A DNA stretch of 64,000 bases from Dongia rigui (GTDB taxonomy: Bacteria; Pseudomonadota; Alphaproteobacteria; Dongiales; Dongiaceae). The notes below the pieces were generated by a model. It did no database searches and was not told the origin of the DNA. It saw nothing but the letters and a program-made list of their open reading frames with translations. Of the stretch, positions 53,352 through 61,551 are shown piece by piece; position 1 is the first letter of the stretch, and every line of letters begins with the position of its first letter. The stretch is taken from contig NZ_JAXCLX010000002.1 in NCBI RefSeq assembly GCF_034044635.1, forward strand, positions 310,001 to 374,000, read 5' to 3'. The translations under genes and the position numbers were made by a program.

Positions 53352-54491
53352 ATGGTCAAGCATGTTCCGCACTTTGAAGTCCTGCGCGGTATCGCGGCAA
53401 TGTGGGTGCTGTGTGGCCACGCGCTGCGCATCACCGACATCCACGCATCTTATCTGTCGCGCGGCGACCAGGCCGTCGAAGTCTTCGTCATCCTCTCGGG
53501 CTTCGTCATCGCGCTGATGCGCGTCAATGAAGCGGAGCCTTACGGCCGCTATATCTTCCGGCGCTTCATGCGGCTTTACCCGCTGTTCCTGGTGGCGCTC
53601 GTCCTCGGCGCATTGACCATGCATCTCTATGCGCCGGTCTTTGGATCGTCGCCCTGGCTGGCGCAGGAACAGGTGGCGTTCCTGGCGCGCATGGAGAATG
53701 CCGAGAACGGCCTGTTCGCGCATATCGCGCTCCATCTCACCATGCTGCACGGCGTGGTGCCCGACACGGTGCTGCCGCAGGCGGCGCTGATGTTCTCCGG
53801 CCCGCTCTGGAGCATTTCGCTGGAATGGCAGTTCTATTTGATCGCGCCGTTTCTGATAGCGCTCATTTCGTTCAATACGCCGCGCGGGGTGGTGATTGCT
53901 GGTCTCATCCTGCTGGCGACGATCGGGCTGCAATGGGTGACGGCGCAATATTGGGTGGCCGGCGTGCCGTCCTTCCTGCCGCTGCGCCTGCCGCTCTTTG
54001 TGGTGGGCATCGCCTCGGCGCTGTTGTGGCACCGGGCGCGCGCGGCCAAGCCATGGGTGCTGGCGGTTGTTCTGGGGCTGGCGACGGTGGCCGGCTGGTC
54101 GTTCGCGCCCAACAAGCTGCCGATCCTGATCTGGTTCACGACCTATTTCCTGGCGGCCACCCATGACCGGATCGGGTTGTCGCGGGTCGCCGGCCGGGTG
54201 GTGGCCTGGCCCGCCGCGCGCTTCCTCGGGCGCGTCTCCTACGGCGTCTATGTCCTGCACGTACCGGTGATGATGGCGGTGACCTATTATCTGGTCATTC
54301 CGCTGGTGGGGGACCAGCCGGCCATCGTTGCTGCGCTGATGATCTTGGGGCTCACGCTGCCGATCGTGCTGGTGCTGGCCACGCTCAGCTTCACCTATAT
54401 CGAACGGCCGGCGATCGCTTGGGCGCGGGGCCGCGCGTCGCATCGCGCGAACGCGTCGGCACCACAATCGGTGCCGGAGCCATCGCCATGA
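53352..54491 (+). CDS. Acyltransferase 3 (OafA/YrhL) family membrane protein
   Basis: A 379-residue membrane acyltransferase with about ten hydrophobic segments. It starts FEVLRGIAAMWVLCGHALRI, the family N-terminus with the conserved R and H, and carries RRFMRLYPLFLVAL, GPLWSISLEWQFYLIAPFL and SYGVYVLHVPVMMAV. Such enzymes O-acetylate cell-surface polysaccharides or modify antibiotics and lipids. The target is unknown; no glycosyltransferases are adjacent. The gene is followed by the terminator of the convergent cold-shock gene. Confidence 0.86.
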   Translation: MVKHVPHFEVLRGIAAMWVLCGHALRITDIHASYLSRGDQAVEVFVILSGFVIALMRVNEAEPYGRYIFRRFMRLYPLFLVALVLGALTMHLYAPVFGSSPWLAQEQVAFLARMENAENGLFAHIALHLTMLHGVVPDTVLPQAALMFSGPLWSISLEWQFYLIAPFLIALISFNTPRGVVIAGLILLATIGLQWVTAQYWVAGVPSFLPLRLPLFVVGIASALLWHRARAAKPWVLAVVLGLATVAGWSFAPNKLPILIWFTTYFLAATHDRIGLSRVAGRVVAWPAARFLGRVSYGVYVLHVPVMMAVTYYLVIPLVGDQPAIVAALMILGLTLPIVLVLATLSFTYIERPAIAWARGRASHRANASAPQSVPEPSP

Positions 54492-54510
54492 GGAGCCAGG
54501 TGTGGACAAA

Positions 54511-54549
54511 CAAAAATGCCCACCTTCCGCATCCGCGCGGCGTGGGCAT
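54511..54549 (-). terminator. Terminator after the cold-shock gene
   Basis: On the minus strand ATGCCCAC (54549-54542) pairs with GTGGGCAT (54523-54516), followed by TTTTTG. A second hairpin (GGCGACC/GGTCGCC, 54559-54581) lies just upstream, between it and the cold-shock gene. Confidence 0.8.
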
Positions 54550-54613
54550 GGCTTTGACGGCGACCCCAGCTTGAGGTCGCCGCGCTCAAGCGCTGGGTCC
54601 GGAAACGGCTAGC

Positions 54614-55027
54614 TCAGTCGTCGTGATGACGGCCACGGCCATAACCGCCGCCGCGGTCACCCCGATCGCCGCCATAACCGCCACGGTCGCCGCCAAAATC
54701 GCGACGGCCACCGCCGCCGCCACCGCCACCACCGAACGGACGGCGCGCGCCGCCGCTATTGGCTGGGCGCGAGGGCGCCGCGGTCGACGTATCCAGATTG
54801 ATGACGCGGAGGACCTGGATCCCCTTGCGGCCCTGGCCTACCTCGCAGGTGATTGTCGAACCTTCGGGCGCATCCTGCAGGCCGGCATCTTTCAGCGCGG
54901 AGATATGCAGGAACACATCAGAAGAGCCATCAGACGGCGTCACGAAGCCGAAGCCCTTCTCCGGGTTGAACCACTTAATCTTCCCCCTAAGCTCGCTACC
55001 GCCGGAGGACTGGTATTGGTCAGTCAT
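54614..55027 (-). CDS. Cold-shock domain protein with RGG/glycine-rich tail
   Basis: A 137-residue protein. Residues about 12-80 are a cold-shock domain with RNP motifs KIKWFNPEKGFGFVTPSDG and DVFLHISALKDAG. The C-terminal half is a glycine-rich, arginine-spaced tail (repeats of GGDRGG and GGYGG, ending in GRGRHHDD), resembling RGG-type RNA-binding tails of plant and cyanobacterial proteins. Typical bacterial CspA stops after about 70 residues, so the tail is the unusual part. ATG 55027 (MTDQYQSS) is preferred over the longer frame from 55063. A terminator follows. Confidence 0.88.
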   Translation of the reverse strand: MTDQYQSSGGSELRGKIKWFNPEKGFGFVTPSDGSSDVFLHISALKDAGLQDAPEGSTITCEVGQGRKGIQVLRVINLDTSTAAPSRPANSGGARRPFGGGGGGGGGRRDFGGDRGGYGGDRGDRGGGYGRGRHHDD

Positions 55028-55207
55028 GAGTGCGCTCTTAAAATCAGGACTAGAGATAGGCACTCCACCATGACCGCCAATCGAGGATGAGCGGGGTCAT
55101 GCCGAATAGCCGCAGTCAGAATGGGCTGCGGTAAATGGAAATGCAAGACTGGTAATACGCTTTCCGCCATTTCTTGTTGCGGCGGGTTAAGAACTTCCGC
55201 GTCGCAA

Positions 55208-56161
55208 TCAGCGCTGTGGCGGTGTCGCCACAGGGGCCGGTCCCGTCAGCTGTCGCAGGGCGCCGCGCATGAGCGATGCATCGAAATGCTCACGTTCCAG
55301 CGTGAATTGCCGCGGCAGCTGCCACCAGGGCAGATGCATCCTGCGGTGGTGGACGCGGTGCATGTTCATGTTGAGGAACAGCGCCTGCAGCGGGCGCGGG
55401 AGGGAAAGGTTATAGGCGTAATCGACCTCATCGAGGGGCGTGTGGAAGTGGTAGACATTGTCGAGGAATGAGACGAGGAAACCGCGCCCCAGCAGGAAGG
55501 CCGCGAAGGCCGGCCAATAGGGACCCCAGGCCAGAAGGGCGAGGGCGATGAGCGCTGCCGACAGCAACGCGTCCTGCCGGATTTCGGCGATCCCCTTGGG
55601 GCCGGCCAAGGCTTGTTCGGCCAGCGACCGGAGGCGCGGCATGGGCGTCTCGTCCCCGCTGTAAAGACTGCGGACGATGCGCCCGACCACGGACCGCGGC
55701 AGCAGATAGAGGAGCGGTGTCAGCACCTCGATGATATAGAGCCCGCAGAAGATCTCCGCGAAGAAGCGCAGCCGTGCGATGCCGGCGCCGGTGCGCTTCG
55801 GATCATAACTGTCCGGACGGTCAAGTTTGTGGCGGTTGAAGCGGTGATGCATCAGATGCCCGAAGCGGAGCAGCCGGAACGACGATCCCCACAGGATGGC
55901 AAGCACCCGACCGCCGCGCCGATTGACCTCGGCGCCTGCGAAGAGTTGACCATGGATCGCCTCGTGCAAGGTCGCCCAATAGCCATTGGCAATGAGGGCA
56001 AGCGGCAGCAAGGCCCAGGCCCAGACCGGGCCGCCCAGGTGGACGGCCAGCGGCAGAAGGAAGAAGGCCGCCAGGCTCGACGCCGCGTAGAAGCCGAAGA
56101 GCCGCCGGTTGATGCGCCCGAAACGGGCCGTTTCCAGGGCGGTGATGGGTCGATCGATCAT
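55208..56161 (-). CDS. Membrane fatty acid desaturase family protein
   Basis: A 317-residue membrane di-iron desaturase. All three histidine boxes are visible: HEAIH near residue 66, HLMHHRFNRH near 100, and HRVHHRRMH near the C-terminus. Hydrophobic spans separate them as expected. Such enzymes introduce double bonds into acyl chains or hydroxylate carotenoids and related lipids. ATG 56161 is chosen because the longer frame (to 56353) crosses the divergent secreted-protein gene. It is divergent from that gene across about 80 bases. Confidence 0.86.
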   Translation of the reverse strand: MIDRPITALETARFGRINRRLFGFYAASSLAAFFLLPLAVHLGGPVWAWALLPLALIANGYWATLHEAIHGQLFAGAEVNRRGGRVLAILWGSSFRLLRFGHLMHHRFNRHKLDRPDSYDPKRTGAGIARLRFFAEIFCGLYIIEVLTPLLYLLPRSVVGRIVRSLYSGDETPMPRLRSLAEQALAGPKGIAEIRQDALLSAALIALALLAWGPYWPAFAAFLLGRGFLVSFLDNVYHFHTPLDEVDYAYNLSLPRPLQALFLNMNMHRVHHRRMHLPWWQLPRQFTLEREHFDASLMRGALRQLTGPAPVATPPQR

Positions 56162-56243
56162 GACCCTTTGATGACGCAAGACAATCGGGCTGGCAATGTT
56201 CAATCTGCCGCAAGGGGGGCTGCCGCAAGGGGAGGGCGACGCT

Positions 56244-56618
56244 GTGACGATGACCAAGGCCATACCGATTGCGCTGGCCGCCGCCCTGCTGCTGCCCGGG
56301 GACGGTGCTGCCGATGAACTGCCCGCCAGCCGGTATCCGGATTTGATGCGCACCTATTATGATTACGGTGTCGCCGAGTATTGCGGCCTGGTCGACATGC
56401 CGGTCCATAACGGCTTTGCCCTGCTACGGGGCGACCAGTTGGCGCGGCTGCGGGTCGGGCGGGAAGACGACCGCCGCACCCGGATCGAGGCGGCCAAGGC
56501 AGTTGAGTATGAGTATCAGGACCACGGCCTGTCGGGGAACAAGACCTGGTGCCGGACCGATGGCTTGGGCGCCGTCGACCGCTTCACGACCTATTTCCGC
56601 CTGCGCCGGTTGCCGTGA
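56244..56618 (+). CDS. Small secreted hypothetical protein
   Basis: About 124 residues with a signal peptide (TKAIPIALAAALLLPGDGAA) and a short mature part containing two cysteines (EYCGLVDMPV and KTWCRTDGL). No family is recognised. GGGGAGG sits 8 bases before GTG 56244; ATG 56250 is the alternative. It is divergent from the desaturase gene and precedes the alpha/beta hydrolase by 79 bases on the same strand. Confidence 0.7.
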   Translation: MTMTKAIPIALAAALLLPGDGAADELPASRYPDLMRTYYDYGVAEYCGLVDMPVHNGFALLRGDQLARLRVGREDDRRTRIEAAKAVEYEYQDHGLSGNKTWCRTDGLGAVDRFTTYFRLRRLP

Positions 56619-56697
56619 GGCACCGCCAGGATGTGTTTCCGTAACTTTGCTTGAATTCCAGTTTGTTGCCGCGTAACGCTGCGAAAGATGATTCACT

Positions 56698-57543
56698 GTG
56701 CCGATCTGGCTCGCGGGGGTTTTGAGAATGCTTTTGGGTGTCGTGATCGCCGCGGCTGTGGCTTACCTTGCCGCCCTGTTCATGCTGTACACGAAGCAGC
56801 GCAAGATCGTCTTCAAACCCAACCCGACCCTCGCGGTGCTGGCCGATTATCCGGCCCCGAGCGGACTCAATCCGGTCACCAACCGGAACGCCGATGGTCT
56901 CGACATCGTCTCCTGGTATCTGCCCGCCCGCCGCGATGACGGTCGCGCCATCGCCTATTTTCACGGCAATGCCGGACATCACGGCGACCGGGTGGCACGC
57001 ATCATTCCCTATGCGGCCGAAGGCTATGGCATTCTCCTGGTCGGTTATCGCGGCTATGGCGGCAACCCGGGCCAACCGACCGAGGCAGGTCTATATACCG
57101 ATGCCCGGGCGGCGCTGGATTTTTTGCAAGACCAAGGCGTTAAGCCGGATCAGCTCATCCTCTTTGGAGAGTCGCTGGGTTCGGCCGTGGCGACACAGAT
57201 GGCGACCGAGCGGGCGGCGCGGGCGCTGATTCTGGAGGCGCCTTTCGCCTCCATCCTGCGCTCGGCCCGGCAGCGTTACCGCTACCTCGCCTTCGACTTC
57301 CTGGTCCGGGACAAGTTCGACACGCTCGCCAAGATCGGGCGGGTCGGCAAGCCGCTGCTGGTCATCCATGGCGATCTCGACCGCACGACCCCGGCCTACT
57401 TCGGCCATATGGTTTTCGAGGCGGCGAAGGAGCCCAAGCAAGGCTTTTTCCCAAAAGACGCAGGCCATACCGACCTCATGCAGCACGGCATGCCGGCAGC
57501 GGTTCTGGGGTTCCTGGACGCGCTGGGCCAAGGCCCCAAATGA
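56698..57543 (+). CDS. Membrane-anchored alpha/beta hydrolase (BEM46/ABHD13-like)
   Basis: A 281-residue hydrolase with an N-terminal membrane anchor (about residues 8-30). The alpha/beta hydrolase elements are YFHGNAGHHGDR (oxyanion region), the nucleophile elbow LFGESLGSAVA, an acid in IHGDLDRTTP and the catalytic histidine in KDAGHTDLMQ. The HGNAG signature is shared with the BEM46/ABHD13 group of lipases or thioesterases. GTG 56698 is the longest plausible start; ATG 56728 lies inside the anchor. It precedes nrdJ by 227 bases. Confidence 0.85.
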   Translation: MPIWLAGVLRMLLGVVIAAAVAYLAALFMLYTKQRKIVFKPNPTLAVLADYPAPSGLNPVTNRNADGLDIVSWYLPARRDDGRAIAYFHGNAGHHGDRVARIIPYAAEGYGILLVGYRGYGGNPGQPTEAGLYTDARAALDFLQDQGVKPDQLILFGESLGSAVATQMATERAARALILEAPFASILRSARQRYRYLAFDFLVRDKFDTLAKIGRVGKPLLVIHGDLDRTTPAYFGHMVFEAAKEPKQGFFPKDAGHTDLMQHGMPAAVLGFLDALGQGPK

Positions 57544-57560
57544 GGGGATAGCGGGGGGAA

Positions 57561-57660
57561 CGTGGATAAGGTTGTCCACAGGCCCTGCGAAATGTGGATG
57601 ACTTCAAGTTGTGCATAAATATCAGCGATCTATATATTTGATTATATGTAATAAAATCCG
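57561..57660. promoter_or_regulatory. DnaA-box-like cluster with AT-rich stretch upstream of nrdJ
   Basis: Four 9-mers match the DnaA box TTATCCACA at 8 of 9 positions: 57561-57569 (minus, TTATCCACG), 57572-57580 (plus, TTGTCCACA), 57593-57601 (minus, TCATCCACA) and 57610-57618 (minus, TTATGCACA). An AT-rich segment (57615-57660) follows, itself unusual in this GC-rich DNA. The cluster is about 150-210 bases before the nrdJ start. It could time nrdJ expression with replication, or mark an origin-like region. The matches were counted by eye. Confidence 0.65.
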
Positions 57661-57770
57661 CATTCTTAAAGTGAAAGATGTGGTGGAATAAAGCCGGAAC
57701 ATCATTGACGTTCGGCCGCCGAAAGTGGTTAACTGAAGCCCTGATTTTTGACCACGAAGGAATGACCGAA

Positions 57771-60149
57771 ATGGCGCAGGTAGCCGCGATTTCCCAACAG
57801 ATATGGGACATGAAATATCGGCTGAAGGCGCTGGACGGCGTGCCCGTGGATAAGACCATCGAGGATAGCTGGCGCCGTGTCGCCGATGCCCTGGCCGAGG
57901 CCGAGGCGCCGGAGAGCCGCGCCAAATGGGCGGGCGAATTCGCCGAAGCCTTGGCCGATTTCAAGTTCCTGCCCGCTGGCCGGATCCTGGCCGGGGCGGG
58001 GGCCAAGCGCACCGTCACCCTCTTCAACTGCTTCGTCATGGGAACGATTCCGGACGATATGGGCGGGATCTTCGCCCATCTCCGGGAAGCCGCGCTCACC
58101 ATGCAGCAGGGCGGCGGCATCGGTTACGACTTCTCGACCCTGCGGCCCAAGGGCGCGCCGGTCAAAGGCGTGGGGGCGGACGCCTCCGGCCCGCTCACCT
58201 TCATGGATGTCTGGGACGCGATGTGCCGGACCATCATGTCGGCCGGTCACCGGCGCGGTGCCATGATGGCAACTTTGCGCTGCGATCACCCTGATATTGA
58301 AGCATTTATCGACGCCAAGCAGACCGCGGGGCGCCTGCGCATGTTCAACCTCTCGGTCCTCGTTTCCGATGCCTTCATGGCGGCGGTGAAGGCCGATGAG
58401 CCGTGGGAGTTGAAGTTCGGCGGCACCACCTACCGCGTCGTTCAGGCGCGCGAGCTTTGGGACCGGATCATGCGGGCGACCTACGCCTATGCCGAGCCGG
58501 GCGTCATCTTCATCGACCGCATCAATCAGAAGAACAACCTGCACTATTGTGAAACGATCAGTGCCACCAACCCCTGCGGCGAGCAGCCCCTGCCGCCCTA
58601 TGGCGCCTGCCTGCTGGGTTCGGTCAATCTGACGACGTTGGTCGCCAAGCCTTTCACGGCGGAGGCGACGCTCGATCTTGCAGCACTTGACCGATTGGTC
58701 AGGATGTCGGTGCGGATGATGGACAACACCATCGACGTCTCGAACTTCCCGCTGGAGGCACAAAAGGCCGAAGCCAAGGCCAAGCGCCGCATCGGCCTCG
58801 GCGTCACCGGCCTCGCCGACGCGCTCATCATGTGCGAGGCGCGCTATGGCGGACCCAAGGCGATCAAGCTCACCGACGAATGGCTCCGCGCCATCTCCCG
58901 CTCGGCCTATCTCGCCTCGACCGAACTCGCGGCCGAGAAGGGGGCCTTCCCGCTCTTCGACAAGCACCAGTTCCTCGCCTCCGAAACGGTGAAGACCCTG
59001 GATGCGGATGTGCAGGCGGCCATCGCCAAGCATGGCATCCGCAACGCGCTCCTCACCTCCATCGCCCCCACCGGCACGATCTCGCTCTTTGCCGATAACG
59101 TCTCCTCCGGGTTGGAACCGGTCTTCAGTTTCAAATACACCCGCCATGTCCTGATGCCGGACGGCACCCGCCAGGCAGAAGAAGTGACGGATTATGCGTA
59201 TCGGCTGTTCCGCCGCCTGAAAGGCGAGGATGCGCCGCTGCCGGATTACTTCGTCGACGCCCAGTCCCTCTCGCCCCACGACCATGTCGTGATGCAGGCG
59301 ACGGTGCAGAAGCATATCGACAGCTCGATCTCCAAGACCATCAACTGCCCGGTCGATCTGTCGTTCGAGGAATTCAAGAGCGTCTATACCGAAGCCTATG
59401 ACATGGGCTGCAAGGGCTGCACCACCTACCGGCCCAATGACGTGACGGGTTCCGTCCTCGAGGTGAAGAAGGAAACGCCCAAGCCCCAGGCCGAACTGCC
59501 GCTGATGACCCAGAAGGTGACGCCGCAATCCGAGGCCGTGCGCCTCGATGCGCCGAAGCCCCAGGATGTCTATGAGGCGGGCGGCGTCGTCTACATGACC
59601 CAGCCGCTCGACCGGCCGGAGGCGCTACCCGGTGCCACCTATAAGGTGCGCTGGCCGGAAAGCGACCACGCCATCTACATCACCATCAACGACGTCATCC
59701 AGGACGGGCGCCGCCGCCCCTTCGAGGTCTTCATCAATTCGAAGAACATGGAGCATTACGCCTGGACGGTGGGCTTGACCCGCATGATTTCGGCCGTCTT
59801 CCGCCGTGGCGGCGATATCTCCTTCGTGGTGGAGGAACTGAAGGCCGTGTTCGACCCGCGCGGCGGCTCCTGGGTCAGCGGCCGCTATGTGCCCTCACTG
59901 CTGGCGGCCATCGGCGAAGTGATCGAGCGCCACCTCATCGCCATCGGCTTCATGCCCGACCCGCGCCAGGACCGCGAGGATCTCGAGCACATGGTGGCGC
60001 GCAAGGTCGCCAACCTCGCCGACGGCCAGGGCAACGGCGATGCGGGTGGCCGCAAGCTCGCCCATTGCCCCAAATGCAACTCCCCCTCGCTCATCCGCCA
60101 GGAAGGCTGCGACATGTGCACCTCCTGCGGCTACAGCAAGTGCGGGTGA
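57771..60149 (+). CDS. nrdJ: Vitamin B12-dependent (class II) ribonucleotide reductase
   Basis: NrdJ reduces ribonucleotides to deoxyribonucleotides using a radical made from adenosylcobalamin. The 792-residue protein has the class II core: RTVTLFNCFVMG, QGGGIGYDFSTLRP, the radical/active-site NPCGEQPLPPYGACLLGSVN, ALLTSIAPTGTISLFA and CKGCTTYRPN. A TSCPD-type domain follows (TYKVRWPESDHAIYITINDV), and the tail is cysteine-rich (CPKCNSPSLIRQEGC, then CTSCGYSKC), providing the reducing pair. ATG 57771 has GAAGGA nine bases upstream; ATG 57762 and the frame start at 57678 are alternatives. The last 33 codons are duplicated at 61111-61209. It depends on the B12 pathway encoded at 0-6.5 kb. Confidence 0.95.
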   Translation: MAQVAAISQQIWDMKYRLKALDGVPVDKTIEDSWRRVADALAEAEAPESRAKWAGEFAEALADFKFLPAGRILAGAGAKRTVTLFNCFVMGTIPDDMGGIFAHLREAALTMQQGGGIGYDFSTLRPKGAPVKGVGADASGPLTFMDVWDAMCRTIMSAGHRRGAMMATLRCDHPDIEAFIDAKQTAGRLRMFNLSVLVSDAFMAAVKADEPWELKFGGTTYRVVQARELWDRIMRATYAYAEPGVIFIDRINQKNNLHYCETISATNPCGEQPLPPYGACLLGSVNLTTLVAKPFTAEATLDLAALDRLVRMSVRMMDNTIDVSNFPLEAQKAEAKAKRRIGLGVTGLADALIMCEARYGGPKAIKLTDEWLRAISRSAYLASTELAAEKGAFPLFDKHQFLASETVKTLDADVQAAIAKHGIRNALLTSIAPTGTISLFADNVSSGLEPVFSFKYTRHVLMPDGTRQAEEVTDYAYRLFRRLKGEDAPLPDYFVDAQSLSPHDHVVMQATVQKHIDSSISKTINCPVDLSFEEFKSVYTEAYDMGCKGCTTYRPNDVTGSVLEVKKETPKPQAELPLMTQKVTPQSEAVRLDAPKPQDVYEAGGVVYMTQPLDRPEALPGATYKVRWPESDHAIYITINDVIQDGRRRPFEVFINSKNMEHYAWTVGLTRMISAVFRRGGDISFVVEELKAVFDPRGGSWVSGRYVPSLLAAIGEVIERHLIAIGFMPDPRQDREDLEHMVARKVANLADGQGNGDAGGRKLAHCPKCNSPSLIRQEGCDMCTSCGYSKCG

Positions 60150-60161
60150 GGGGAATGGCCC
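60051..60161. repeat. Direct repeat, left copy (true 3' end of nrdJ)
   Basis: This 111-base segment, covering the last 33 codons of nrdJ and its stop, recurs at 61111-61221 with two mismatches (60080 C to T, silent; 60145 G to A, changing the last residue from G to E). The offset is exactly 1060 bases. Similarity falls to about 6 of 10 just left of the boundary and disappears to the right. The start codon and ribosome site of the next gene lie in its right-hand end. Confidence 0.93.
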
Positions 60162-61003
60162 TGCGCGTTCTGAAGTTCTGGTGCGCCTCGATCAGAATGA
60201 TCGTGCGGGTTGCTCTTCTGCCTGTTGCCGCATTCGCCCTTTCCACTCAGGCATTCGCCGACAAAGGCGTTACGGAGCTTTCCAATACGTTGGTCCAGCA
60301 CTTTGTTCAAAGCTACTTTCGCGTGGATCCGCGAACTGCGGCGACATCTGACTATCCGATCGTAAAATGGCCGCATGAGATATCGATCAGTCTGCTGCAT
60401 CCAGAACTTCTGCCGAAGGGCGCCGACATATACGCCAAAGCGGTCGTAGCCGCACTTCGAAGCTCCGGCTTCAATATCGAATTGAATGCCGCCGAGTCCG
60501 ATCAAGCCAACGTTAGCATTATCGTGTTCGATGCGACCGATGGCTTCTCCCAATCGGATCTGGCGATTCTGACGCGCCGTATGTCGGGCAATACCGCCGG
60601 CTTGAAGTACTTTGTAAGTCAGTTCGACTCGCGATCGACATGCTTGATGGGCGGCGACTTTAGTAAGCCCTGGCAACTGAAATCATCGTTCATCGGAATC
60701 AATGCCAATATGCCTGGAGCGGTCATCAAGCATTGCTTGGTTAGCATGATCGCCGGGATCGTTGGCTTCCAGGGAAAAGTTGATAAAGGTGTGGTACGCC
60801 ACTCTCTGTTTTCCAGTGACACCTCCTCCATTGACGTATCGGCTTGGGACCGGCTGGCTTTTCAAATGCTGGCTGATCCGCGTCTGCAGGCAGGTATGCG
60901 CTACAATGGGTCGACGTTGTCGATCCTGCACGAGATAGCGGAGACTTTGATTGCAACGTGGCCTGATCCTGAAGGGTTGGAAGAACAGATGCAGGCTCAT
61001 TGA
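60155..61003 (+). CDS. Secreted DUF2927-like protein between nrdJ-end repeats
   Basis: A 282-residue protein with a signal sequence (VRVALLPVAAFALSTQAFA). The C-terminal part (HCLVSMIAGIVGFQG, SLFSSDTSSIDVSAWDRLAF, DPRLQAGM) resembles DUF2927, a family of putative lipoproteins of unknown function. The usual E/Q residues after HCL are not evident. ATG 60155 is six bases after the nrdJ stop and lies inside the repeat, with GAGGGG as ribosome site; ATG 60197, nearer the signal peptide, is possible. Base composition is lower in GC than nrdJ, consistent with a separate origin. Confidence 0.75.
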   Translation: MALRVLKFWCASIRMIVRVALLPVAAFALSTQAFADKGVTELSNTLVQHFVQSYFRVDPRTAATSDYPIVKWPHEISISLLHPELLPKGADIYAKAVVAALRSSGFNIELNAAESDQANVSIIVFDATDGFSQSDLAILTRRMSGNTAGLKYFVSQFDSRSTCLMGGDFSKPWQLKSSFIGINANMPGAVIKHCLVSMIAGIVGFQGKVDKGVVRHSLFSSDTSSIDVSAWDRLAFQMLADPRLQAGMRYNGSTLSILHEIAETLIATWPDPEGLEEQMQAH

Positions 61004-61110
61004 AGGTCTCGAGCTGGGTCAGGCCATTGGCCCCGGTAGCAACTGCTTGAGCACGATGACGGCTGGGGTTTTCCTCTTGTGCGCTGGGATTTGGCCCGCG
61101 TGTCGGCGGG

Positions 61111-61221
61111 CGCAAGCTCGCCCATTGCCCCAAATGCAATTCCCCCTCGCTCATCCGCCAGGAAGGCTGCGACATGTGCACCTCCTGCGGCTACAGCAAG
61201 TGCGAGTGAGGGGAATGGCCC
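61111..61221 (+). pseudogene. Duplicated fragment of the nrdJ 3' end
   Basis: A second copy of the last 33 codons of nrdJ (RKLAHCPKCNSPSLIRQ through CTSCGYSKCE) ending in TGA at 61207-61209, 109 of 111 bases identical to 60051-60161. It has no start codon or upstream coding sequence, so it is a remnant. It marks the right edge of a 1060-base insertion or duplication that carries the DUF2927-like gene. Confidence 0.9.
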
Positions 61222-61227
61222 CCGACC

Positions 61228-61304
61228 GTCATGCCCGGACTTGATCCGGGCATCCACTCTATCGACTGCCCCCGTGGATCCCCGGGTCTTCGCCCGGGGA
61301 TGAC
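61228..61304. repeat. GTCAT...ATGAC intergenic repeat (type A copy 3)
   Basis: A 77-base element starting GTCATGCCCGGAC and ending GCCCGGGGATGAC, with CATCCACT and GTGGATCCCCGGG inside. Very close to the copy at 42850-42924 and related to that at 21475-21568. It begins 7 bases after the nrdJ-end fragment. Confidence 0.85.
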
Positions 61305-61393
61305 GCGTTCGGTTTAAGGAGCAAACTCGGCATCGGCTAGGGCTGCGGAATATCGGCGCGTGCCGATGGCCACTATGACGATCTACGTTCCTC

Positions 61394-61480
61394 GTCATCC
61401 CCGCGCAGGCGGGGATCCACGAGTTGCTTTCTTCAGGTCGCCCGCAAACTCGTGGATGGTCGGCCTGTGCCGAGCATGAC
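61394..61480. repeat. GTCAT...ATGAC intergenic repeat (type B copy 2)
   Basis: An 87-base element starting GTCATCCCCGCGC and ending CGAGCATGAC. It has the ATCCACGAGTT and AACTCGTGGAT inverted pair also found at 9280-9369, but in the opposite orientation relative to the two hairpins. It lies 90 bases after the type A copy. Confidence 0.82.
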
Positions 61481-61551
61481 GGGTTAAATTGCCCCCAGCT
61501 TCTCCCCCGACCTTGTGGGGTGAGGGCGTTCTTACAGGCCAGCCGAAATAC

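Larger units (their letters stand above)
61221..61551. other. Repeat-filled intergenic region
   Basis: About 330 bases between the nrdJ fragment and the ABC exporter operon. It contains one type A and one type B GTCAT...ATGAC element (listed separately) and no recognisable gene. The last 60 bases include a GGGGTGAGGG/CCCCC-rich patch without clear pairing. Confidence 0.7.

Noticed and set aside
57625-57655. NrdR box in the nrdJ upstream AT-rich stretch
   Set aside because: CTATATATTTG is close to half of an NrdR box but does not fit the spacing, and no second box at the usual distance was seen.
57729-59528. Long minus-strand open frame (599 residues) opposite nrdJ
   Set aside because: It is the antisense of nrdJ and has the composition typical of shadow frames in GC-rich DNA; no domain is recognisable.
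60051-61221. Insertion sequence or integron cassette carrying the DUF2927-like gene
   Set aside because: No transposase, integrase or terminal inverted repeats are present; the flanks are copies of nrdJ coding sequence, so it is reported as a duplication/insertion of unknown mechanism.
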